A stretch of 32,003 nucleotides of DNA from positions 1-32,003 of the forward strand of contig CAIRGA010000088.1 of NCBI GenBank assembly GCA_903877935.1. Direction: 5' to 3'. Positions within the stretch are counted from its first letter, which is position 1, and every line of letters starts with the position of its first letter. Position numbers and translations under genes: made by a program. A model generated the notes under the pieces. That model was not told the DNA's origin. It did no database searches and saw only the letters and a list, made by a program, of their open reading frames with translations. Of the stretch, positions 16,229 through 23,290 are shown in pieces. The DNA comes from an uncultured Hyphomicrobiales bacterium. Lineage in GTDB: Bacteria; Pseudomonadota; Alphaproteobacteria; Rhizobiales; Beijerinckiaceae.

Positions 16229-17083
16229 ATGAATCAGCATGCAGCATTTTCCGCGAACAATGTCGCGGTGATTACCGGTGGCGCTTCAGGCATTGGATTA
16301 GCGGCAGCCAAGAGCTTTGCCGCGCGGGGCATGAAAATCGTCCTGGCCGATCTCGGCGGCGAACGGCTTGAGGCTGCGTTGCGCGAGGTGCGTGCCCTAT
16401 CGACCATCGGTGCCGATGGTGTCCTTGCGGTGCCAACGGATGTGAGCAAGGCGGAGGATGTGCGCGCTTTAGAAGCCGCCGCGCGTTCCGCTTTTGGCCA
16501 GGTTGATGTCGTGATGAACAATGCGGGTATTCAGCCGGGTAGTTCGATTTTGGATGCAACAAGTGATTGGCGTCGGATTATTGATGTCAATCTTTGGGGC
16601 ATCATCGAGGGTAGTCGCGTCTTCGCTCCGGCAATGATGGCATCGGGCAGACCGGCACTCATCATTAATACGGGATCAAAGCAAGGGATCACCACGCCCC
16701 CCGGAGATCCAGCCTACAATGTTTCAAAGGCCGGCGTAAAAGCATTTACCGAAGCCTTGCAGCATGAGCTGAGAAACAAAGAAGGATGCAAGGTAACGGC
16801 GCATCTTTTGATCCCGGGATTTGTTTTCACACCGTTGACGGCGAATGGTCGGACCGAAAAGCCGGCAGCGGCCTGGACTCCTGAGCAAACTGTTGATTTC
16901 ATGATACAAAGCATTAATGCGGGCGATTTTTATATTCTCTGTCCGGATCATGATGTTAGTCGCGCGCTTGACGAGCGACGGATCGCTTGGGCTGCAGGTG
17001 ATCTTATAGAAAACCGGCCACCTTTATCGCGGTGGCACCCCGATTTTGGAGATCGCTTTAAAGCGAGCATTGCCGATTTATAA
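16229..17083 (+). CDS. Short-chain dehydrogenase/reductase (SDR)
   Basis: NAD(P)-dependent oxidoreductase of 284 residues. The cofactor motif is TGGASGIG (about 17-24), an Asp-Leu after the second strand (LADLGG) suggests NAD preference, and NNAG appears near residue 97. The catalytic Ser and Tyr-x-x-x-Lys are visible in INTGSKQG and AYNVSKAG. The C-terminal tail past PGFVFTPLT contains ALDERRIAWAAGDLIENRPPLSRWHPDF, longer than the minimal SDR. The substrate is not identifiable. It precedes selO by 19 bases on the same strand, so they are probably co-transcribed. Confidence 0.93.
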   Translation: MNQHAAFSANNVAVITGGASGIGLAAAKSFAARGMKIVLADLGGERLEAALREVRALSTIGADGVLAVPTDVSKAEDVRALEAAARSAFGQVDVVMNNAGIQPGSSILDATSDWRRIIDVNLWGIIEGSRVFAPAMMASGRPALIINTGSKQGITTPPGDPAYNVSKAGVKAFTEALQHELRNKEGCKVTAHLLIPGFVFTPLTANGRTEKPAAAWTPEQTVDFMIQSINAGDFYILCPDHDVSRALDERRIAWAAGDLIENRPPLSRWHPDFGDRFKASIADL

Positions 17084-17102
17084 TCACTGAAGGATCCTTG
17101 CC

Positions 17103-18590
17103 TTGACGCATCCGGAATTATCGATCGGGCGATTTGAAAACAGCTTTGCACAGCTGCCGGATGGTTTTTTTGTGCGGCAGAATCCGACTCCCGTCAGCGA
17201 GCCGGTGCTGCTCGCGTTTAACACCGAACTCGCCGATGAGTTGGGCCTTGATACGTCTGGGCTCACTCGGGGAGAGCTCGCGACCATTTTTTCCGGTAAT
17301 GCCGTTCCTTTGGGCGCTGAGCCTCTGGCTGCTGCCTATGCCGGGCATCAATTTGGAAATTTTGTACCTCAGTTGGGGGATGGTCGCGCCATCTTACTCG
17401 GTGAGGTGCGCGACAGGGCAGGGCGGCTGCGGGATATTCAATTAAAGGGTTCGGGACCGACACCTTTTTCACGCAGAGGCGATGGGCGCTCGGCGCTCGG
17501 CCCGGTGCTTCGCGAATATTTGATCAGCGAAGCGATGCATGTTTTGGGTGTACCGTCGACGCGCGCGTTAGCGGCCGTCTTATCGGGTGATCGTGTCTTA
17601 CGGGAGGGATACAAACAGGGCGCCGTGATGACGCGGGTGGCTTCAAGCCATATCCGGGTTGGAAGCTTTCAATATTTTGCAGCGCGCGATGATCAAGCCT
17701 CCATTCAGCGCCTTATGGGTTATGTCATTGGACGGCTTTATCCCGAGGCGCAACACTCGGAAAGTCCGGCACTTGCATTGTTGCAGGCTGTTATTGAACA
17801 GCAGGCGAAGCTGATCGCCCATTGGATGATGATCGGCTTTGTGCATGGGGTAATGAACACGGACAATATGGCGCTGTCTGGTGAGACCATCGACTTTGGC
17901 CCATGCGCGTTTATGGAGGCCTATAATCCGGATATCGTGTTTAGTTCTATCGATCAATTTGGCCGTTACGCCTATGGCCGGCAACCGGGCATCGCGCAGT
18001 GGAATTTAGCGCGCCTTGCTGAAGCGCTACTTCCTTTGATTGACCCCGACGAGAAAAAATCCGTTGAGCTTGCCTCGGCGGCCATTTCTGATTTTGCGCC
18101 GATTTACCATGAGTTGTGGCTTGATGGCATGCGGGCCAAATTGGGCCTTTTTCAAAAAGAAGAGGATGACCGCGCTTTGATCGGGGCTTTCCTCGACGGG
18201 TTACAACGCACCGAAACAGACTTCACGCTCGCCTTCCGGCGGTTGGGCGAGCGTGATTTGGGCGCCTCTGCGTCCCCGTTTCTTGGATTGGTCAAGCATG
18301 ATGCCGCCTTAATCGATTGGCTCGATGGCTATCGGGCTCGCCTCATGCGGGATGGCGGTGACGATCAGGCTCGTTTTGCGGCCATGCAGAAGGTCAATCC
18401 GATTTATATCCCACGTAATCATCAGGTTGAGGCGGCTTTATCAGCGGCGATCGATGAGGGCGATCTTGGTCCCTTCAAGGCACTACATGGCATTTTGGCT
18501 CATCCTTTTGAGGAAAAGGCCGAGTTTGAGGCCTATTCGCTTCCCTCGCAGTCATCTGAGCGGGTCTATCAAACCTTTTGTGGGACTTAA
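17103..18590 (+). CDS. selO: SelO/YdiU pseudokinase-fold protein AMPylase
   Basis: SelO proteins keep a kinase fold but transfer AMP from ATP to Ser/Thr/Tyr of target proteins, and are linked to redox stress. The 495-residue product has the family's FVPQLGDGRAILLGEV, DIQLKGSGPTPFSRRGDGRSALGPVLREY, RVASSHIRVGSF and the metal-binding NTDNMALSGETIDFGPCAFME (Asn and DFG Asp). It ends in YQTFCGT: a C-terminal Cys as in other bacterial members, where human SELENOO has selenocysteine. No ATG fits; the TTG at 17103 behind AAGGATCC and 19 bases after the SDR gene is the likely start. Confidence in family is high; targets are unknown. Confidence 0.95.
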   Translation: MTHPELSIGRFENSFAQLPDGFFVRQNPTPVSEPVLLAFNTELADELGLDTSGLTRGELATIFSGNAVPLGAEPLAAAYAGHQFGNFVPQLGDGRAILLGEVRDRAGRLRDIQLKGSGPTPFSRRGDGRSALGPVLREYLISEAMHVLGVPSTRALAAVLSGDRVLREGYKQGAVMTRVASSHIRVGSFQYFAARDDQASIQRLMGYVIGRLYPEAQHSESPALALLQAVIEQQAKLIAHWMMIGFVHGVMNTDNMALSGETIDFGPCAFMEAYNPDIVFSSIDQFGRYAYGRQPGIAQWNLARLAEALLPLIDPDEKKSVELASAAISDFAPIYHELWLDGMRAKLGLFQKEEDDRALIGAFLDGLQRTETDFTLAFRRLGERDLGASASPFLGLVKHDAALIDWLDGYRARLMRDGGDDQARFAAMQKVNPIYIPRNHQVEAALSAAIDEGDLGPFKALHGILAHPFEEKAEFEAYSLPSQSSERVYQTFCGT

Positions 18591-18701
18591 AACCGGACGA
18601 AAGCTTGACAGGGCTACGCCTTGAAGGCACTTGCCGTTCAGGTTAAGGCATTGGGTATGGGCCGCTTCGCTGTAACGGCTCGACTCGTAGGGAGAAAGAC
18701 T

Positions 18702-19277
18702 ATGATTGCTACCATCTTCGCTTCATCCGCTGAGCTTAATGCGCGGCAGAGCCTAATTCGCACGGGCCTTTTGGCGCTTGTCGGCTCAACGCTGCTCGCA
18801 ATTTCCGCAAAGGTTCAGGTTCCTTTTTGGCCGGTTCCCATGACGATGCAGACTTTGGTTGTGCTATTGATTGGGGCGCATGGTGGCGTTCGCTTGGCCG
18901 CAGCAACCGTGTTGGCTTATCTGGTTGAAGGTGCCGCAGGCCTTCCGGTGTTCTCAACCGGTGCTGGGCTTGCTTTCATGGCCGGACCAACAGGTGGCTA
19001 TCTTGTGGGCTTCATGGTGGCTGCAATGACTGTGGCATTCGCCTTTGAGCGTGGATTGGCCACAACGGTCGTGAGAGCTGCCGCGGTATTTATTGTCGCC
19101 GACACGCTGATCCTCGCGCTTGGCTTTGCGTGGCTTTCAACCTTGATCGGCTCGGAAAAGGCGCTGGCTGTTGGTGTGATCCCATTCTTGCCGGCCGAAG
19201 CACTTAAAATTGCTTTGGCAACGGCATCGATGCCTTTGGCGCGCGCCTTTTTTCAGCGTTCCAACCCAGCCAAATAA
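18702..19277 (+). CDS. bioY: Biotin transporter substrate-binding subunit BioY
   Basis: BioY is the S component of an ECF-type biotin transporter and can work alone at low affinity. The 191-residue product has five or six hydrophobic segments and the family motifs VPFWPVPMTMQTLVVLLIGA, EGAAGLPVF and GPTGGYLVGF. The track starts at TTG 18621; the ATG at 18702 with GGGAGAAAG just upstream is clearly better. No bioMN partner is in the window. I looked for a BioR-type palindrome (TTATnnATAA) upstream and did not see one. The stop abuts that of the convergent phosphatase gene. Confidence 0.93.
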   Translation: MIATIFASSAELNARQSLIRTGLLALVGSTLLAISAKVQVPFWPVPMTMQTLVVLLIGAHGGVRLAAATVLAYLVEGAAGLPVFSTGAGLAFMAGPTGGYLVGFMVAAMTVAFAFERGLATTVVRAAAVFIVADTLILALGFAWLSTLIGSEKALAVGVIPFLPAEALKIALATASMPLARAFFQRSNPAK

Positions 19278-19862
19278 TTATTCTTTTGACGCGAATAAAT
19301 CTGGCGCGGCAACGACGCGCCAGAACGCCCTGTCCATGGCACCAGTGCCGCTCCAAAGCCATGGAAAATGGCCATAACGGAGGGAGAGTTGGCGAGAGGC
19401 GATATCTGCCGGGTCTCCTATGATCACCAAACGATAAAGCGCCGAAGCAAGGCCTGATCGATCCGCTCCCGCCTCGCAGTGAATAAGCAGAGGCCGTTGC
19501 GCGGATTGCATCATCAGGATGAGGCGCTTTAAGGTCGCATCATCCGGTTCGTGATTAGCCGATAGAGCGAGATTTTCGTATATTACATTGAGTGCTTGGC
19601 TGATGGCTACTTCATCACGGTACCATTCGTCCTCTTGATGTGTGCCGCGAAGATTAATGATCGTTTTAATGCCAGCTTCCCGCACAAGTTTTGTTAGGTG
19701 ATCGGGTGATAATTGGGCCGAGCGAAAGACGAGACCTGCCTCGACTTCGTGGATATTTCCCGTCAACCGAAGATCCAGAACCCATCCCCCAAGGGCCAGC
19801 ACCACGACGGCTAGACCAACCAATCCTCGTCTCACCGCGATTTTAAGCGTATACGACGCCAT
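19278..19862 (-). CDS. Membrane-anchored tyrosine/dual-specificity phosphatase
   Basis: A 194-residue cysteine phosphatase with an N-terminal membrane segment (GLVGLAVVVLALGGWVLDL, about 13-31), so the catalytic domain is probably periplasmic or membrane-tethered. The active-site loop is HCEAGADRS (His128, Cys129, Arg135), the exact C-x5-R of the protein tyrosine phosphatase superfamily. Upstream lie FRSAQLSPDHLTKLVREAGIKTIINLRG and DEWYRDE, typical of bacterial dual-specificity types. Convergent with bioY with touching stop codons, and divergent from the B12/heme-type sensor gene. The substrate could be a phosphoprotein, phosphoinositide or sugar phosphate; it cannot be chosen from sequence. 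Confidence 0.85.
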   Translation of the reverse strand: MASYTLKIAVRRGLVGLAVVVLALGGWVLDLRLTGNIHEVEAGLVFRSAQLSPDHLTKLVREAGIKTIINLRGTHQEDEWYRDEVAISQALNVIYENLALSANHEPDDATLKRLILMMQSAQRPLLIHCEAGADRSGLASALYRLVIIGDPADIASRQLSLRYGHFPWLWSGTGAMDRAFWRVVAAPDLFASKE

Positions 19863-19935
19863 TATTGACCCTTATTGAAAATGTGCGCTGCAGCAAAATC
19901 CTTTTTTGGCGCCCTTTTAGATCAACTCTCAATAT

Positions 19936-19956
19936 TGTGCGATTAACTGACGCACA
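19936..19956. promoter_or_regulatory. Inverted repeat in the divergent phosphatase/sensor spacer
   Basis: TGTGCG and CGCACA pair exactly with a 9-base spacer (ATTAACTGA). It is 73 bases from the phosphatase start and 122 from the sensor start. It looks like an operator for a dimeric regulator, but no named consensus fits; PpsR/CrtJ boxes (TGT-N12-ACA) have a different spacing. Confidence 0.35.
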
Positions 19957-20078
19957 CTCAAGTTATGGCTTGTTAGGCAGCCATTTCAATTATAGCACTT
20001 AACACAATTCGAAGCGCTAAGACTTCGAACATAAAAATCTTGGTGGAACACGAAAGCAAGCCCAAGGGGGAAACAGCC

Positions 20079-20960
20079 ATGATGGATGTTTCTAGCGAGT
20101 CGAACGAAGTGTTGGCGGATAATGGGCGAGGGTTGGACGCGGAATTTCGCGTGGATCCTTCAACCTTTAATGTCGCCGTAGAAGATATTGACGAGCGCAC
20201 GACCAAGCTGGTCGATGTCGTGGCAAAATCGGTAATTCCCGAACTTCTCGCTAAGTTTGAAGATAATTTTGCTTTGCCGAATCCGTCTACCGTTCATGCG
20301 GGCGAAGCGGAAATTCTTCGGTTAGCCGCGATCATTCTCGGCCCAGACGATGTTGAAACCGTTACCTATCTCGAATCGTTGCGCGAGCGTGGGTTATCGC
20401 TTGACGTGCTGCATCAAGATTTACTTGAGCCAACGGCCAGGCATTTGGGCGATTTATGGGACCAAGATCACCTCGATTTTTTAGACGTAACGATTGGTGT
20501 CGCAAGGTTGCAAAGGATGGTGCATTATTTTGCCCGCCTTGATCAAATTCCGCCCTACGATGAAATGCGTCGCGTGTTGGTGGTGCAAACGCCTGGTGAA
20601 TTGCACAGTTTTGGCATTACGGTCATCCGCCGATTTTTGACGGCGGGGGGGTGGAATGTTCGAACCGACGCGCATATGTCGGCTGAGCAGATCGAAGAGG
20701 CCGTTGCCAATGAGTGGTTCGGGGTTGCCGGGTTCTCGCTGGCGGGGGAAACGCATATTGAGCAATTAGCCGATGTGATTGCTCACGTTCGGAAAGCGTC
20801 AAGAAACCCCAATATCGGTATCATGGTCGGAGGTCCGGCCTTTGTGGCGAATCCGAATCTTGTTGGACAGGTTGGCGCTGATGGAATGGCTACAAATGGC
20901 CCAACGGCTGTGATTTTGGCAAAAAAACTGCTGGCTTCCAGTCTGGTTCCTTCAATTTAG
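20079..20960 (+). CDS. AerR/PpaA-like cobalamin/heme-binding sensor protein
   Basis: A 293-residue soluble protein. The first 150 or so residues are helical and resemble the B12-binding 'cap' (LESLRERGLSLDVLHQDLLEPTARHLGDLWDQDHLDFLDVTIGVARLQRMV). The second half is a B12-binding Rossmann fold: VLVVQTPGELHSFGITVIRRFLTAGGWNV, AGFSLAGETHIEQL and IGIMVGGPAFV. The usual Asp-x-His-x-x-Gly reads Glu-Leu-His176-Ser-Phe-Gly, with the ligand His kept. This plan is that of AerR/PpaA regulators and related heme- or B12-binding SCHIC proteins. The track's TTG start (20040) is less likely than ATG 20079, preceded by AAGGGGGAAA. No photosynthesis genes are in the window, so the partner is unknown. Confidence 0.85.
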   Translation: MMDVSSESNEVLADNGRGLDAEFRVDPSTFNVAVEDIDERTTKLVDVVAKSVIPELLAKFEDNFALPNPSTVHAGEAEILRLAAIILGPDDVETVTYLESLRERGLSLDVLHQDLLEPTARHLGDLWDQDHLDFLDVTIGVARLQRMVHYFARLDQIPPYDEMRRVLVVQTPGELHSFGITVIRRFLTAGGWNVRTDAHMSAEQIEEAVANEWFGVAGFSLAGETHIEQLADVIAHVRKASRNPNIGIMVGGPAFVANPNLVGQVGADGMATNGPTAVILAKKLLASSLVPSI

Positions 20961-21067
20961 CCAAGGAGCGAGCGCATTTTCACAGACCATCGGCGCTCCC
21001 GCTAAATCTGCATGCTCCTTTCGTCTGAGACCAATCTGACGATATTGTTCTTTCGTAAGAAGCAAGA

Positions 21068-21084
21068 TCATCGTAAAACGATGA
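21068..21084. promoter_or_regulatory. 7-bp inverted repeat in the livK leader
   Basis: TCATCGT and ACGATGA are exact reverse complements around AAA, ending 32 bases before the livK ATG. It may be an operator or a leader hairpin. GGGAGAG, the livK ribosome site, lies between it and the start. Confidence 0.35.
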
Positions 21085-21116
21085 GCAGCGTTGCATAAAA
21101 AAAGGGAGAGCGCCAA

Positions 21117-22316
21117 ATGAAGATGAAATTTGCATGGCTACTTGCAGCCACGATGATGACAGCGCCTGTCATGGCGGCCGATTCGATTAAGATCGGTGTG
21201 TCGGGACCATTTACCGGCGGGTCGGCTTCGATGGGCGTCAGCATGCGGGACGGCGTTAAGTTGGCCGTCAGCGAGATCAATGCGGCCGGCGGCGTGATGG
21301 GGCGTCAGATTGAGCTCGTTGAGCGTGATGACGAAGCCAAAAATGAACTCGGTGTTCAGATTGCGCAAGAACTGATTAACAAGGAAAACGTCGTAGCGAC
21401 GGTCGGCTATATCAACACTGGTGTTGCATTGGCCTCACAGCGTTTTTACCAAGAAGCTGAAATTCCAGTGTTCAACAATGTTGCTACGGGATCTCTTGTA
21501 ACCAAGCAATTTGCAGGCGCGGACTTTAAAGCCAACTACATTTTCCGTAATGCCGCGAATGATACCATTCAGAGCGCGATGATCGCAGAAGAAGCGGTGA
21601 AGCGTCAGGGTTTCAAAAAGCCTGCGATTTTGGCCGATGCCACCAATTATGGTCAGCTTGGTAAAACGGATTTGACCAACGCGCTCCAGAAGATGAACAT
21701 CACGCCTGTTGCGACGGAAAAGTTCAATATCGGTGACACCGATATGACGGCGCAATTATTACGCGCCAAGGAAGCCGGCGCCGATGTGATCCTCACTTAC
21801 GCGATTGGTCCTGAGCTTGCCCAAATTGCAAATGGTATGGCTAAACTCGGCTGGAAGGTGCCAATGATCGGTTCCTGGACGCTGTCCATGGCGAGCTTCA
21901 TTGATACGGCTGGCCCGAATGGCGATGGCGCAATGATGCCACAGACCTTTATTCAACAGCCAAGCACGCCCAAGCGTAAGGCCTTTATTGAAGCCTATCA
22001 GAAGGCTTACAATGTCGATCGTATGCCTTCGCCTGTGTCAGCGGCGCAAGGATATGATTCGATCTACCTTCTTGCTGCTGCCATTACGCAGGCTAAGAGC
22101 ACCGAGGGCCGCGCGATCCGTGAAGCTCTTGAAAATCTTGGTACCAAGGTTGATGGCGTTGTAACGACCTATGATCATCCGTTTACGGCTACCGATCACG
22201 AAGCCGTCTCGGACAATATTCCGGTGTTCGGCCTTGTCAAAGGTGGTCGGGTTGGTCCTGCCCATCCGGAAGATATCGAAGGCGACAAGGCCCTTCGGAT
22301 TAAGCCAAAGGCTTAA
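21117..22316 (+). CDS. livK: Branched-chain amino acid-type ABC transporter, periplasmic binding protein
   Basis: A 399-residue type I periplasmic binding protein of the LivK family that would deliver substrate to the transporter encoded downstream. A clear signal peptide (MKMKFAWLLAATMMTAPVMA, cut before ADSIKIG) is followed by GPFTGGSASMGVSMRDGVKLAVSEINAAGGVMGRQIELVERDDEAK, the usual start of the mature family fold. GGGAGAG precedes the ATG. It is followed by a GC-rich terminator, then livH. True substrate may be a branched-chain amino acid or another small amide or acid; LivK homologues in alphaproteobacteria are diverse. Confidence 0.93.
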   Translation: MKMKFAWLLAATMMTAPVMAADSIKIGVSGPFTGGSASMGVSMRDGVKLAVSEINAAGGVMGRQIELVERDDEAKNELGVQIAQELINKENVVATVGYINTGVALASQRFYQEAEIPVFNNVATGSLVTKQFAGADFKANYIFRNAANDTIQSAMIAEEAVKRQGFKKPAILADATNYGQLGKTDLTNALQKMNITPVATEKFNIGDTDMTAQLLRAKEAGADVILTYAIGPELAQIANGMAKLGWKVPMIGSWTLSMASFIDTAGPNGDGAMMPQTFIQQPSTPKRKAFIEAYQKAYNVDRMPSPVSAAQGYDSIYLLAAAITQAKSTEGRAIREALENLGTKVDGVVTTYDHPFTATDHEAVSDNIPVFGLVKGGRVGPAHPEDIEGDKALRIKPKA

Positions 22317-22343
22317 GTTCGTCACGTGAATTGAACAATACAA

Positions 22344-22372
22344 CCCGCCCGCATTCAGCGGGCGGGCTTCTT
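22344..22372 (+). terminator. Terminator/attenuator between livK and livH
   Basis: CCCGCCCGC and GCGGGCGGG form a perfect 9-bp stem with an ATTCA loop, followed by CTTCTTA. It ends 14 bases before livH. Partial termination here would give more binding protein than permease, a common arrangement for ABC importers. It may also stabilise the livK mRNA end. Confidence 0.75.
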
Positions 22373-22385
22373 ATGGGACCTTGCC

Positions 22386-23285
22386 ATGCAAATATTGATG
22401 CAGTTGATCGTCAGCGGCATATCCGTCGGGATGATTTATGGCGTTATCGCCTTTGGGTATCAGCTAACCTTTGCAACCTCCAAAACGCTTAATTTTGGAC
22501 AGGGTGAAGCGCTGATGCTGGGGGCGCTTGTCGGTTTGACGACCGTCAATTTTTTGATTGGCAATTCGCTTGGAAATTTCTGGGCCTATGTGCTCATGCT
22601 GCCTGTGGTTTTGGCCTTTGGTGCGTTGCAGGGTAGCGTCGTTGAATGGCTGGGTGTTCGTCCGGCGATGCGGGCTAAGTCCGAGGCTGGCTGGATTATG
22701 GCAACGATCGCCCTCGGCATCATTTTTAAAAACCTCGCTGAAAATATTTGGGGCCGTGACGCGTTGCGTTTTCCTTCGCCTTTACCCGAGGCTTCACTGT
22801 CCTTTGGCGGCATTCGAATTCAGCCGATGGAAATTGTTGTTGTGATCGGTGCCATCGTGCTGATGGTGGCCGTTGAATTGTTCAACCGCTATTCGATTTA
22901 TGGCAAAGCCGTTGTGGCGACATCCAATGACCGCGATGCTGCCGGATTGATGGGCATTAACACCAACCGCATCATTACCTTTTCGTATGCGCTCTCCTCA
23001 ATGAGTGCTGCCTTTGCCGGTGTGCTGGTTGCACCCGTGACGCTGACGGGTGCAACGATGGGCGCGGTGTTGGGCCTTAAGGCTTTTGCGGTTGCGATTA
23101 TCGGCGGATTATCAAGCGGTCTTGGCGTGGTGATTGGCGGATTAATCCTTGGCATCACGGAGACGCTGACGGGGTATTACATCTCGACGGGTTACAAAGA
23201 TGTGCCCGGCCTTTTGCTGTTGTTGATTGTTCTGTCGCTGAAGCCTTCGGGGCTCTTCGGCAAAGCGGCTATTAAGAAGGTTTAA
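22386..23285 (+). CDS. livH: Branched-chain amino acid-type ABC transporter permease
   Basis: A 299-residue inner-membrane permease of the LivH type with about eight hydrophobic segments. Landmarks are IYGVIAFGYQLTFATSKTLNFGQGEALMLGAL at the N-terminus and ATSNDRDAAGLMGINTNRIITFSYALSSMSAAFAGVL, then LGLKAFAVAIIGGLSSGLGVVIGG, the family's cytoplasmic coupling region. It lies between livK and the livM-livG fusion, with 5 bases separating it from the latter. It would form the heteromeric pore with LivM. Confidence 0.95.
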   Translation: MQILMQLIVSGISVGMIYGVIAFGYQLTFATSKTLNFGQGEALMLGALVGLTTVNFLIGNSLGNFWAYVLMLPVVLAFGALQGSVVEWLGVRPAMRAKSEAGWIMATIALGIIFKNLAENIWGRDALRFPSPLPEASLSFGGIRIQPMEIVVVIGAIVLMVAVELFNRYSIYGKAVVATSNDRDAAGLMGINTNRIITFSYALSSMSAAFAGVLVAPVTLTGATMGAVLGLKAFAVAIIGGLSSGLGVVIGGLILGITETLTGYYISTGYKDVPGLLLLLIVLSLKPSGLFGKAAIKKV

Positions 23286-23290
23286 TCCCC

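Noticed and set aside
18591-18701. Possible BioR operator upstream of bioY
   Set aside because: I saw no TTATnnATAA-type palindrome. A TTGACA at 18604 lacks a convincing -10.
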